Virus record (IMG/VR): IMGVR_UViG_3300025630_000085
Coordinates: 1-20,243 of that record
DNA: 20,243 bases
Strand: one strand, 5' to 3'
Source of the DNA: a virus
In this document: positions 8,201 through 15,694 of the stretch, piece by piece
How positions within the stretch are numbered: the first letter of the stretch is position 1
Layout: each line of letters opens with the position of its first letter
Translations under genes and position numbers: made by a program
The notes under the pieces: generated by a model
The model's input: the letters and a program-made list of their open reading frames with translations, nothing else
What the model was told of the DNA's origin: nothing
Databases searched by the model: none

Positions 8201-9058
8201 TAAAGCTGTGTTAATAAGTTCATCTGATGTCGGCATCTTCTGTTCAAGCGCAGCACCTACGCCAGTAAAAGCTGCATATTGGGTAGCATACTTCCCTGTA
8301 AGGCTGCTTACGCCAAGCCACCCAGGGGCAGCAACACCAACACCAAGATTAAGGCCAGACTTCATGCCCTCCTTAAACCCGTGGTCTACAAAAGAGTTCC
8401 ACCAGTCGTTCCAGTTACTTGTCTCTCCGCGAGAAAGGGCATCAATATACATTGACTTGATGCTTTCATTTACAAACCCTGCCGTGAAAGCGCCAGCAAA
8501 CACATTTCCTCCGGTCGCGGTTGAACCCGCTACAGCCGAAGGTATGAAGACAGGCATATCAGCGCCAATATTGGTCATAGTTTCAAACCAGCGTTCAATA
8601 TGTCCAGTATCTTCTGGTTCTGGTGACAATGCTTTTGAAGCATCGTACCCAATTTCACCTTTTGAGTGGTATTGCAAAGCCAGGTTGATTGTTGATTTCC
8701 CTAAACCGCGTTCCCAATACTCGCCCCATTCGGCTTTTTCACCAACTGCCCACTGCTTAGTCTCTTTAAATACGTCGCGCCAATAGGCCTCCATCTCTCT
8801 TGTAGATGAAACGGGAAGCCCAAACTCACTCTCCATAAACTCAGACGGGTCTTGAAGCAAATCGTCAGATGGTAGTTCGGCTGTTGTGGCTGGCTTTGGA
8901 GTAGACGACTGCGATGGCTTGCCAAACTCTGACGCAATTTCCTCAACGCTAAATCCGGCAGCAGATAACAAATTAAGCTGTTCTTGGCGATACTTTTCTA
9001 CTTCATCGTCCGTAAACCCAGCAGCTTGCATTTCAAGCATATCTTGATAAACGGTCAC
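5219..9058 (-). CDS. T7 gp16-like internal virion (ejection) protein with LPD38-like region
   Basis: At 1279 residues this matches the length (T7 gp16 is 1318) and position of the largest core protein, which is ejected and forms part of the DNA channel across the cell envelope. The N terminus has two helical copies of an AAGF-x-x-[D/E]-E-[V/I] motif (about 12-20 and 34-42). An extended Pro/Glu-rich low-order region lies near 330-430. A segment around 770-1000 (APDFMARNLARDALSAAI, DRGFVPFYHNAMGFW) resembles large polyvalent protein domain LPD38, found in such phage proteins. No transglycosylase motif is visible at the N terminus, unlike T7 gp16. The start codon is GTG, overlapping the gp15-like stop as GTGA, with an AGGGGG Shine-Dalgarno 9 bases upstream. 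ATG at residue 7 is a less likely start. Confidence 0.82.
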   Translation of the reverse strand: MTVYQDMLEMQAAGFTDDEVEKYRQEQLNLLSAAGFSVEEIASEFGKPSQSSTPKPATTAELPSDDLLQDPSEFMESEFGLPVSSTREMEAYWRDVFKETKQWAVGEKAEWGEYWERGLGKSTINLALQYHSKGEIGYDASKALSPEPEDTGHIERWFETMTNIGADMPVFIPSAVAGSTATGGNVFAGAFTAGFVNESIKSMYIDALSRGETSNWNDWWNSFVDHGFKEGMKSGLNLGVGVAAPGWLGVSSLTGKYATQYAAFTGVGAALEQKMPTSDELINTALVLGTFGGFEGGAKAKRMFTERMKKTDKSTVEVVQQVELNPRMQEDLASKNIERFRDPIEPTEAIQPFKEGSNPKRETPDVLYEVRPEDIVNIRSEIINTERYNTLRESGIEPRAAAEAARTDAAPKEIPTTEAVGKVLENVQFEAPKPREAMSDVRALFTTQFIDRLHPVLRAVRNFEEQGGKFETTMTPYEQMRLQPGMIGRGMHFLQHGTLDFKTLEINGKSLMKVLEPLKTEREIKDFTAYAVAKRALEKTEQGFETGFDIAASRQTVAELGAKYEPMFRELVEFQDRGVQYLFESGVISAELRSAMLEMNRDYVPFNRVMDDRVSMKSDNFSQAVRNPMKKFKGSQRKVQDPLTTIHLNTLSHIAIAERNFAYTKFIEMVEALPEAFPEIRKVSKARGTKITPEELNAVFDGVLKPEYADGMTVFRRNGQVVSKSEIAVFRNGKREVWEVGNDIAQALTDMNRYQSNMLLKFLGTPSRLLRAGATLAPDFMARNLARDALSAAIFSDRGFVPFYHNAMGFWHMVNKTELYKDWTKSGAMQSMLVSFDRNYFRQDMQKYLTSGNVRNVITNPMEALRAASELFESSGRIGQYSLAVNQLKKQKKLTDRDIMERAGFESRDITIDFSKMGTQMQGWNMISAFFNARVQGYAKIYEAFQKRPAQTSAKIFAYITLPSMLLWYKNHDDPRYKQLPRWQKDLFWIVITGDGTVNEPEDYTVWRIPKPFELGLLFGTGAERMMDFVEDKDPGHLGKFFGDFAKDSVLSMGPIPDFAKPSLEFWANKNFFTDRPIVSRGMENMLPEFQYDQYTSATAKTLGKLINEITFGYGPSSPQKIDHLISSWTGTLGRYAVEAADKALIDSGLVVQPTKPEKTLEDLPVIRAFLVRKPTGSSQYIEDFYRKYEKIGGRMATIEKLQKEGRMAEARGVLSDTDLNLIPLLGFRDTLSNINKTIRLVHAGPMSAKEKRQMIDQLYLTMIEVAKAGLETVESLPE

Positions 9059-10929
9059 TGACTATTGCCCCCTGCTATCAAAGCTGACCATTTTGGGAAA
9101 TTAGGGCCAGTTTTCCATTGAATGAAAGCATCAGAGTTGCGGTACTCATCCAAAGACTGCCCCTTTTTGCGTGGTGGTGGGCCAAACTGCGCAGCATTAG
9201 GAATTTGGTTTGTTCTTGCCAAATCTTCTGCCATTTCTTTCATTATTTCTTGCGTGGTCGGTGTCCAGTTTTCGTCTGGGTTTATGATAAAATCTGGGTG
9301 ACGTGGATTAAGAAGGTTTATAGGGTCTTTCCCTTCCGCAATACCATTAAAGAAACGCTGTTCCATCTGAACTGTGAAATCATAATATCTAGCATCGCCT
9401 TGTAAATTAAGTTTTGCAAACGCAGGATTGCCAATAATCTTATCTTTGTAGCCTTCGGTGAACTTTCTAAACCGCGCATTATTTCTAATGTAGGCAGCGT
9501 TCTCATCTGTATCAGCTTCGTTGCGCTTTCTTTCGATGTATGTATTAAAGCTGGCAACGTCCTTATCTGCTAACTCATTTCCCTGACGCTGTAGCAAACT
9601 TTTACCTCCAGCGCGACGAACTTCATCCGTATCTGTAGACAAGACAAACTTTTGGTCTAACCGAGTGATTTCGCCACCCCAAATTTTTTGTTGTGTTTCT
9701 CTGTAAATACTTGGCTTGCTGTCAGTTAGTATTTCGCCCCTAGCCCTACGACCAGCCAAGTCAATTAACTGGCTTCTCATAGACTCTCCGTTAGTACCTT
9801 TAAACTCCATCTCTTGTATTTGAGATATGGCAAGTTCACTGTTTCTATATATTTTCTGTATTGCGTCTTGGTACATTGCTTCGTTGTTGTCTACTTCTTG
9901 TTTGTCGGCAACTTTGCGCTTGTAGTCAGCAGTGCTTCTTGCAATCTGCAACCTTTCTTGCCACGCCCTTTCAACTCTGACTTTTTGTTCTTTAGACAAG
10001 GTTTCCCATTCGGCTGCTAAAGAAGTATCAGCGCCAAAATCACCACTTCTGGCGGCAGCAATCCTGTCTTCTACAAGTTCAACAGTATCAAAACTTGTAT
10101 TGCCAATATTATCTATAGGCACATAAGAAGCAAACCTAGCTACCTGTTGGTTATCTAACTCTGTCTCCCTGCTTTTTATTAGCTGGCGTAGAACGCTTTT
10201 TTCCGGCGCTTGCAAGGGCAAGTCTGGTATGTTTTTTTCTATGCTAACTAAGTCTGCTTTAGAGGCATTGGCAATTTGATTTTGCACCCCATCTCTAATG
10301 TTATTAGTTCTGATGTTCTGTATTTCTTTTTCGACATTTACGAGGTTGTACCGAGAAGGCAGACCTTGGGCATCTGCGTTTTTCGACAAATATCTTAAAG
10401 CATCTGCCTTGAAATCAAACAAACTGTCAGAAGCGGAGGTTGTGCGAAGCCCCTCCAAGCCCTTTGAGACTACCTCATCATGCGCAACGCCAGACTTTAC
10501 TCTCCCCCTGTTGTAAGCCTGTTGTTTAGCTTGAAGTTGTTTTTCCAGAAACATTTTTTCTAGGCCTTGCTTTACAATAGCAGACCTTCTTTTGCCATAC
10601 CCCTTGGCATCAATATCAGAGAGTATCTTGGTTTTTATTTCCTCAAAATTTGTTGCGGCAGTTTCCACATCCGTTGATGTGTCTTTAAATATTGATGTTG
10701 TTACAGTGTCAAAAGCAGCCCCGTATTCCTCGCTTGCAATGCGAGTATCTTCACGCTTTTGTTCAGCCATTCCAAACTGAAAAGCAACATCACCAGCAGC
10801 CCCAGCCAAAGATGCTAAAGCGCGGCCTGGCGCTTCAAAAACACTACTTTGTGCGCGTGGGCTAAGTGGGCCGGTTGCTAACTGAACTGATGGGCCTTGG
10901 CCTTGATTATATACAGGTATCTTAGGCAT
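9055..10929 (-). CDS. T7 gp15-like internal virion protein
   Basis: The 624-residue protein lies between the gp14-like and gp16-like genes, where T7 encodes gp15 (747 residues), the middle part of the ejected core and channel. Sequence features are modest: a Gly/Pro-rich start (KIPVYNQGQGPSVQLATGPL), then long charged helices, including a stretch near 300-360 rich in Lys, Arg, Glu and Gln, and a polar C terminus (about 560-624). No membrane segment or enzyme motif is visible. The identity rests mainly on position, size and helical character. The start ATG follows GGGGTAATA, in which the stop of the gp14-like gene is embedded, so translation is probably coupled. Confidence 0.72.
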   Translation of the reverse strand: MPKIPVYNQGQGPSVQLATGPLSPRAQSSVFEAPGRALASLAGAAGDVAFQFGMAEQKREDTRIASEEYGAAFDTVTTSIFKDTSTDVETAATNFEEIKTKILSDIDAKGYGKRRSAIVKQGLEKMFLEKQLQAKQQAYNRGRVKSGVAHDEVVSKGLEGLRTTSASDSLFDFKADALRYLSKNADAQGLPSRYNLVNVEKEIQNIRTNNIRDGVQNQIANASKADLVSIEKNIPDLPLQAPEKSVLRQLIKSRETELDNQQVARFASYVPIDNIGNTSFDTVELVEDRIAAARSGDFGADTSLAAEWETLSKEQKVRVERAWQERLQIARSTADYKRKVADKQEVDNNEAMYQDAIQKIYRNSELAISQIQEMEFKGTNGESMRSQLIDLAGRRARGEILTDSKPSIYRETQQKIWGGEITRLDQKFVLSTDTDEVRRAGGKSLLQRQGNELADKDVASFNTYIERKRNEADTDENAAYIRNNARFRKFTEGYKDKIIGNPAFAKLNLQGDARYYDFTVQMEQRFFNGIAEGKDPINLLNPRHPDFIINPDENWTPTTQEIMKEMAEDLARTNQIPNAAQFGPPPRKKGQSLDEYRNSDAFIQWKTGPNFPKWSALIAGGNSQ

Positions 10930-10931
10930 TA

Positions 10932-11390
10932 TTACCCCGCTAATAATTGTGCAGCTTGTGAACCGCCTTGCAACAATGACTGATATGAAGCTGTCTTGAG
11001 GGCTGATGAACGCGCACGGCCTTCAGCACGGGCAAGCGCCGCTTCAGATGCTTTTGCTGTAGCCTCTATATCTCCAGCGTACTGTATACGAAGCGCGTCC
11101 ATTTCCGTATTGAAGTATGCGTCTGATATTGCCTGTGCTGGACTTCCAGATAATTGCACTCCTGAAGCCGCCGTAGAAACAATCTGAGTACCAACAAGCC
11201 GGTCAGAATTGTGACGTAAGTTTGCTTCCTCGTCCACTTTGGCACGGCGCAAAATAACCGCTTCATTTTCGGCAACTTGTGCGTTGAACTCAGCAGTTTG
11301 CTTGGCAGCTTTTGCCGCAGCTTGGTTGCCCTTGAAACCAAGAAAACCGGAACCTCCCGCCGCAAGTGCAGCCATAGTAATAGGGTCCAT
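10932..11390 (-). CDS. T7 gp14-like internal virion protein
   Basis: The 152-residue protein begins with a short hydrophobic, Gly/Ala-rich segment (ITMAALAAGGSGFLGFKGN) and continues as an Ala/Glu/Arg-rich helix. The central motif SGVQLSGSPAQAISDAYFNTE and the following long helix are typical of gp14-like proteins, the part of the core thought to enter the outer membrane. The frame is also open from GTG at 11393, but ATG at 11390 is preferred because AAGGG lies 7 bases upstream. It overlaps the stop of the previous gene as TGATG. Its place between the GNAT-like and gp15-like genes supports the call. Confidence 0.78.
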   Translation of the reverse strand: MDPITMAALAAGGSGFLGFKGNQAAAKAAKQTAEFNAQVAENEAVILRRAKVDEEANLRHNSDRLVGTQIVSTAASGVQLSGSPAQAISDAYFNTEMDALRIQYAGDIEATAKASEAALARAEGRARSSALKTASYQSLLQGGSQAAQLLAG

Positions 11391-11812
11391 CACATCACCC
11401 TTGCCATGCGATAGTAGTTACTACCGTCTGGCCCAAATTTATACATAACACCTTCATCTTCAAACCCCATCCATCTGGCAAATCTAATCGCCTCTGGGTC
11501 GCCCGTGTGAATACTAGCTTGCACACGGTGTAAATTCGTTGTTGCCAGTATACTACTAAACAGTGTCTTAGCATACCTAGCTAGTGACAGCTTCCATTTC
11601 GGCGCATGCTTGGACAGGATTACCCAGCCCTCGCCAACACCATCCCACATCTCATGTATGCCGCCGACAGCCACTACATCATCATCGCCCATCACAGCAT
11701 AGCCGATAACTTGCTTGCCGTTGTCAAACGCAGCCCGCATGCTTTCTGGAAACTCAAAGTCAGTCTCAATGCTATTAACAAGGCTAGAGTTGAATGGCAC
11801 AATCCTAAGCAT
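11390..11812 (-). CDS. GNAT-fold protein at the T7 gp13 position
   Basis: The 140-residue protein has the look of a GNAT acetyltransferase fold: a central VIGYAVMGDDDVVAVGGI strand pair, then LHRVQASIHTGDPEAIRFARWMGFEDEG, which matches the last helix and the typical GF strand. In T7-like phages the gene in this place (gp13) has a similar fold and is needed for virion assembly rather than known for acetylation. The acetyl-CoA loop (Q/R-x-x-G-x-G/A) is not convincing here, so catalysis is doubtful. The C-terminal MYKFGPDGSNYYRMARV is characteristic of this phage family. The gene overlaps the tail tubular B gene by 8 bases. A GGAGG lies 13 bases upstream, farther than usual. Confidence 0.72.
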   Translation of the reverse strand: MLRIVPFNSSLVNSIETDFEFPESMRAAFDNGKQVIGYAVMGDDDVVAVGGIHEMWDGVGEGWVILSKHAPKWKLSLARYAKTLFSSILATTNLHRVQASIHTGDPEAIRFARWMGFEDEGVMYKFGPDGSNYYRMARVM

Positions 11813-14213
11813 CGAAAGTGTTTGACCTCCGCATGATAGCCAACACAGTCATAGGCAATGGCTGTGACTGCCGCACAATAACCCGTGCATCTGTTTCGTA
11901 CCCTGATGGGAAGTAAATCTCTTTGTCGCCTGTAAACAACGGCACGGCTTGGTTCATAGCCATGCTGCTATCACGAAATGGCAGCCTGTCTAGGTTGTTG
12001 AGGTCTGGCCCCAACTCTGCGCCGACTGTCTTAAAGAACCGCGCAGTCACGCCATGAATACGCTTAATCTTACCTTGGGCAATGCCGTCGTCAGCACCAG
12101 CCTCTAGCCGCAGCGTCTCAATGGTAGACGTGTATCCATAGCCTAAATGTACCTTAGATGCTGAACGGTCTAGTGTGACCCGCCCACCCGATACAACTTT
12201 GTCAGCATGTGTAGAACCGTCAGCTAGGATGGAAACAGTCTCACCCTCTAAATGATTTAGTCCACTAATGGTGGTTGTAGCTGAACCGTCATATGTCAAA
12301 CCGCTGTCTAAGTAGAATGCATCCTCAACATCATCGCCAAACTCAATAGTCTTTAGATATTCAACATGGCGCACAGTAGCGCCGTCTATAGTACGCTTCA
12401 CGGATATATACACTTGGTCTTCTGCGCCAGATGGGATAGCCGTAACACTCTCAACAATGCCGCTGCCACCAATGTCGTGGTCATGCCAGCCGATAGCTGC
12501 ATTAGCGCGGTCGTATGTTAGCCCAATCAACCGTCCATCATTATGGACAAACCACACAATAAGTTCTGGTTCCTGTTGCCACACCATGTCAATCAAGCCG
12601 CCACGCGGAATATGGTCAGCCAGGATGGTTAAGTCGATGCCCAGCAATCCATCAGTGTCCAAGTCAAAGGTAATCTCCTTTACCTTCTCTTGCCCCTTCT
12701 GGATAAGGATGGTGCTGTTGCCAGCCCGTAGCGGTCTTACCTCTGAACAACCGAATGTCGTCTCACGCAGCACGTTTACGTTTGTTGGCGTAACTGGCGT
12801 AGCGCCTGTGCCGCCCGATAGCGTAAATTCTGCGCTTGTAGTCAAGATTTGCAAGAAACGCGCTGGAAGCAAATGCCGGATAACATTCACCTTGTCTGAT
12901 GCAATCGTCAGGTTTACTGCGTCGTCATCATTCGTACCAGGCGTGTGGTTCTCAAAGTCTGCACTAACAGAACCAAATACAGTCTGCGGCTGGCCTGTAG
13001 TACCAGCAAAGTATAAACGTTGTTCATAGAAGCCTACTGCCTTTGGGTAGCCTTGGTCGCCGCCAAATGCACCTAGTGACCATTTCTTTGTGGCATTGCC
13101 AGAACCTACAATGTGGTCAGGCAAGTTGCTATTCCCAAATGAATCTTCTTTTACTATAGCCGTAACCGTTGTTGAGTTTGTGAAAGCAGTTATTTCAACG
13201 TAACCTGTAGCATCATGGTCGTAACGCCAATCAACCGAACCATATGTCTCTGTGCCTTCTAGGTGTACTGGCGGTGTGTTCCCAGATGTTTGGGTAGAAC
13301 CATTTACCTGAGTATACACATGTCCATTATAACGTACAGATACACCACTAGCATAGCTGGTGCTTGCCGCCCACTCATCATGTTCAATTTCAAGCACCTC
13401 GCGGAACCTGATGTAACGCCCAACATCCGCTGCGGTAAACAATGCTGCCGATGCTGTAACTGTTACACTTCCAGTCTGGGCTGACGCATATAGGGTTGTT
13501 GCTGTGTCGTTCTCGTCAAGGTAAGGCCCATCAACAAAGTCAATGTCAGTCAACGTAAAGCTGGTAGCTGTTGTGCGAGTTAGTTTGGCTGGCGCATGGT
13601 CTTTGTGTGCGATGTACAATACATCAGCAGACTGTGCGTGGTTGATTTCAAAGATGTCCGTAACTGAATATGTAGTCGTAACCTCAACAATCTTCGATGC
13701 TGTGCCGCCACTTGTGTATGCGTTAAACGCCGTGCTGTCTATACCAGACAATTCAAATGTATTAGCCGTTGTATTCGCTACAGTAAATTCACGGTTATTC
13801 AACTCTGTCATGCCAGCAACACCGGATATTAGTACCCTGTCGCCGTTTGTGAATGTGTGTGAAGTAATTGTAACTACGGCAGGGTTTGCTTGTGTAACCG
13901 CTGTGATGCTTTGTGCAGCCTCTGTTAGCAAACCGCCATCTTTATAGAAGCGAATATAGTTAGCGCCAAACTCAAGTACATATGCCTGTTCATCGCTGAA
14001 CTCAAAGTCAATCAATCTAACCTTGCCTCCGTCTTTTGTGCGTCCAGCAAAGTATGTGCCTGGTCTCCGTGTAACGCCGCCCGACGGGTACACAACCATA
14101 TTGTTTAAGGTCTGGGCAGCTTCATTGTACTTTTGTAAGTCAATGCGGCCTTCTAGCTTTGGGGATATTTCACCAGTGCGAAAGTTGGTGATGATTGTGG
14201 ATACACGCGCCAT
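11805..14213 (-). CDS. Tail tubular protein B (gp12-like nozzle) with inserted domains
   Basis: The 802-residue protein forms the tail nozzle in T7-like phages. The N terminus is diagnostic: FRTGEISPKLEGRIDL, YPSGGVTRRPGT and the VRLIDFEFSDEQAYVLEFG strand region. Two inserts stand out. Residues 98-175 resemble an E1 FCCH-like beta barrel (HTFTNGDRVLISGV, MTELNNREFTV, AYTSGG), as found in many phage nozzles. Residues 278-332 have W281, a YNGHVY loop, P314-P315 and W329, the layout of small carbohydrate-binding modules. The core resumes with FYEQRLYFAGT and CSEVRPLRAGNS, and ends QPLPMTVLAIMRRS. The start has AGG 8 bases upstream. The gene lies 2 bases after tail tubular A and overlaps the GNAT-like gene. 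Confidence 0.9.
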   Translation of the reverse strand: MARVSTIITNFRTGEISPKLEGRIDLQKYNEAAQTLNNMVVYPSGGVTRRPGTYFAGRTKDGGKVRLIDFEFSDEQAYVLEFGANYIRFYKDGGLLTEAAQSITAVTQANPAVVTITSHTFTNGDRVLISGVAGMTELNNREFTVANTTANTFELSGIDSTAFNAYTSGGTASKIVEVTTTYSVTDIFEINHAQSADVLYIAHKDHAPAKLTRTTATSFTLTDIDFVDGPYLDENDTATTLYASAQTGSVTVTASAALFTAADVGRYIRFREVLEIEHDEWAASTSYASGVSVRYNGHVYTQVNGSTQTSGNTPPVHLEGTETYGSVDWRYDHDATGYVEITAFTNSTTVTAIVKEDSFGNSNLPDHIVGSGNATKKWSLGAFGGDQGYPKAVGFYEQRLYFAGTTGQPQTVFGSVSADFENHTPGTNDDDAVNLTIASDKVNVIRHLLPARFLQILTTSAEFTLSGGTGATPVTPTNVNVLRETTFGCSEVRPLRAGNSTILIQKGQEKVKEITFDLDTDGLLGIDLTILADHIPRGGLIDMVWQQEPELIVWFVHNDGRLIGLTYDRANAAIGWHDHDIGGSGIVESVTAIPSGAEDQVYISVKRTIDGATVRHVEYLKTIEFGDDVEDAFYLDSGLTYDGSATTTISGLNHLEGETVSILADGSTHADKVVSGGRVTLDRSASKVHLGYGYTSTIETLRLEAGADDGIAQGKIKRIHGVTARFFKTVGAELGPDLNNLDRLPFRDSSMAMNQAVPLFTGDKEIYFPSGYETDARVIVRQSQPLPMTVLAIMRRSNTFDA

Positions 14214-14215
14214 GC

Positions 14216-14812
14216 TTAGAACCTGATGTTGGTGTATGTGTCGGCTTGCGGCTGTTCTGGATAACCTTCCATAGCGTCAATAGACTTGGCTTCTCTTAAT
14301 CTTTGTTCATACAATGCGTTCATATTTTGCGCGACAGTGCCGCTGCCTGTAATCGCATAAGCTGTCTCAGCGGCTAGGCGATGTGCGATTGCTGAAGAAA
14401 GCAGCGAGTCATACTGTTCTGTGTCTTCAATGCGACCAATATATACAATTCTGCATGTGCCTTGGTTTGACAGGATTTTGCGTCCTTCAATCTTATACAT
14501 GACGTTGCTATCGTAAGCTGCTATGTCGCTATTTACGTTTGAATCCCAGAATGACAGAACCCGTAGGCAGAACGGTTCTGTTGGCAGTGTGTACTGGTAA
14601 GTAAACCCGAAAGCTGGTGTTGCAGTGTCTTGCGCCAGTTCTGCCCGTGTTACCGCCGTATTCCAAGGGTGTGCGCGTAGCACAGCATCCCGCACCAGTT
14701 CATAGTTACGGTTACACAATCTAGCTTCTTTTGAGTTTTGCGTAAGAGATGTGATGGTTGCTGCGCCAAGCAAGTCTAAGGCTTCGTTACAAATATCAAC
14801 AACTGATGGCAT
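14216..14812 (-). CDS. Tail tubular protein A (gp11-like)
   Basis: The 198-residue protein matches T7 gp11 (196 residues), the gatekeeper ring between portal and nozzle. Typical motifs are VDICNEALDLLGA at the N terminus, ARLCNRNYELVRDAVLRAHPWN, and FGFTYQYTLPTEPFCLRVLSF. A later IEGRKILSNQ...YIGRIEDTEQYDSLL block is also family-like. The start ATG at 14812 has AAAGG 10 bases upstream and lies inside the end of the nuclease gene (17-base overlap). Tail tubular B follows after 2 bases. Confidence 0.92.
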   Translation of the reverse strand: MPSVVDICNEALDLLGAATITSLTQNSKEARLCNRNYELVRDAVLRAHPWNTAVTRAELAQDTATPAFGFTYQYTLPTEPFCLRVLSFWDSNVNSDIAAYDSNVMYKIEGRKILSNQGTCRIVYIGRIEDTEQYDSLLSSAIAHRLAAETAYAITGSGTVAQNMNALYEQRLREAKSIDAMEGYPEQPQADTYTNIRF

Positions 14813-15164
14813 GGTTTACCAACCTTTCAACTCTAATTAGCACACCGAGGCTTAAATTATTTTCGCCGCCTTTAAACGGCCCACGTTTCCTATATGCTTC
14901 TCTGGCTATCGTCTTCAGTTTCTCTGTTGGTAATAATACCACAGTTTCATCATCAAGTACGAATGCCCAATGTGTCGCCATTGTTGTGGCTATGCCACTT
15001 GGCTTGTTCCTACAAGAAAACTCCACAAACACATTCCCAGTTCGTGAAGCTACAAAATCCCTTTTCACCTCTATGGTGTTGCCACTTAATATGTCGCCTA
15101 GCCACCTCTCAGCTATTTGACCAACTTCTAAATCCCAGCGGAAATCGCCGCACGGTTTCATCAT
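14796..15164 (-). CDS. PD-(D/E)XK-like nuclease
   Basis: Counting from ATG at 15164 the protein has 122 residues. The motif order resembles small phage PD-(D/E)XK nucleases: GQIAERWLGDIL (Glu19), then TIEVKRDF (Glu32, Lys34), then TGNVFVEF (Glu48), then KPSGIATT and HWAFVL. It could cut branched or damaged DNA, for example during packaging, but the exact role is not shown. The frame is open to ATG at 15215, but that start would encode a GC-rich hairpin. GGAGG lies 5 bases before ATG 15164, so I choose this start; ATG 15161 is also possible. The gene sits between decoration protein and tail tubular A, and overlaps the latter by 17 bases. Confidence 0.65.
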   Translation of the reverse strand: MMKPCGDFRWDLEVGQIAERWLGDILSGNTIEVKRDFVASRTGNVFVEFSCRNKPSGIATTMATHWAFVLDDETVVLLPTEKLKTIAREAYRKRGPFKGGENNLSLGVLIRVERLVNHAISC

Positions 15165-15169
15165 ATCGC

Positions 15170-15174
15170 CCTCC
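15170..15174 (-). promoter_or_regulatory. Shine-Dalgarno that sets the nuclease start
   Basis: GGAGG on the minus strand is 5 bases before ATG 15164. The upstream in-frame ATG at 15215 has no such site and lies at the edge of a strong hairpin, so the shorter protein is favoured. Confidence 0.75.
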
Positions 15175-15188
15175 AGCATGATGGGTTG

Positions 15189-15214
15189 TATGGGGGCGGC
15201 GAACCGCCCCCACA
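15189..15214 (-). terminator. GC-rich TTCG hairpin after the decoration gene
   Basis: On the minus strand the stem TGGGGGCGG pairs perfectly with CCGCCCCCA around a TTCG loop (9 pairs, 11 with one G-U and one A-U). It starts 4 bases after the stop of the decoration gene. T7 has its late terminator in the same position, after the capsid gene and before tail tubular A. No run of T follows here, so it is not a standard intrinsic terminator. It may cause partial termination, mark an RNA processing site, or protect the capsid mRNA 3' end. Confidence 0.5.
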
Positions 15215-15218
15215 TTAT

Positions 15219-15680
15219 TTAGTCTACAACGTAGAGAACTGTCAGTTCAATCGTTCCTGTAGCGGCTGCGCCAGTCAAGGTAACTGTGACTGGATAGCCT
15301 TCATCGTCGGCATCAATTTCGATACCTGAACCAAGTGCCAGTGTAGCAGCAATGTCTGCTTTAGCGGCGCTTGCTGATGAAGCTGCGGCCTTGAACTCAT
15401 CTGCGTCCAAAGCAACAGTTGTGCCGTCAGCGTTTGCGTAAGCACCATGACCTACAGACAACTGAGTTGATGCACCAAGCGCGTCATGCGCCAGTGAACC
15501 TGTCAGAATCCGTGCGCCGTCTGGGAGACGGAACATTTCAATGACATCATCAGCCGGTAGGGCAGACGCTTCGTAAACACCATGTGCAACACGAACCCGA
15601 CCACCCATTTCGTTGGTCTTGTTCATTACTACAGGGGTTGCGCGTGAATTAGTGCGCTGTGTTGAGTATACAGTAGCCAT
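15219..15680 (-). CDS. Head decoration (cement) protein, Bbp16-like
   Basis: The 153-residue protein directly follows the capsid gene after 14 bases, with GGGAG 9 bases before its ATG. It is beta-rich with Ala/Ser/Asp/Gly-rich loops and no Cys. Family-like motifs are VRVAHGVYEASALPADDVIEMF, RLPDGARILTGSL, DALGASTQLSVGHG, and a C-terminal GTIELTVLYVVD strand. This pattern is common next to capsids of this type, and BPP-1 Bbp16 is a known jelly-roll cement protein. The structural placement is strong, but the exact fold is inferred. Confidence 0.75.
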   Translation of the reverse strand: MATVYSTQRTNSRATPVVMNKTNEMGGRVRVAHGVYEASALPADDVIEMFRLPDGARILTGSLAHDALGASTQLSVGHGAYANADGTTVALDADEFKAAASSASAAKADIAATLALGSGIEIDADDEGYPVTVTLTGAAATGTIELTVLYVVD

Positions 15681-15694
15681 TTCACATCACTCCC

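Noticed and set aside
7746-8786. Long plus-strand open frame of 346 codons
   Set aside because: It lies wholly inside the gp16-like gene in antisense, has no ribosome site fitting an operon, and its residues look like a reverse-strand shadow rich in Ser and Pro.
15165-15215. N-terminal extension of the nuclease from ATG 15215
   Set aside because: These codons are the hairpin itself, and a strong GGAGG lies before ATG 15164, so the extension is probably untranslated.
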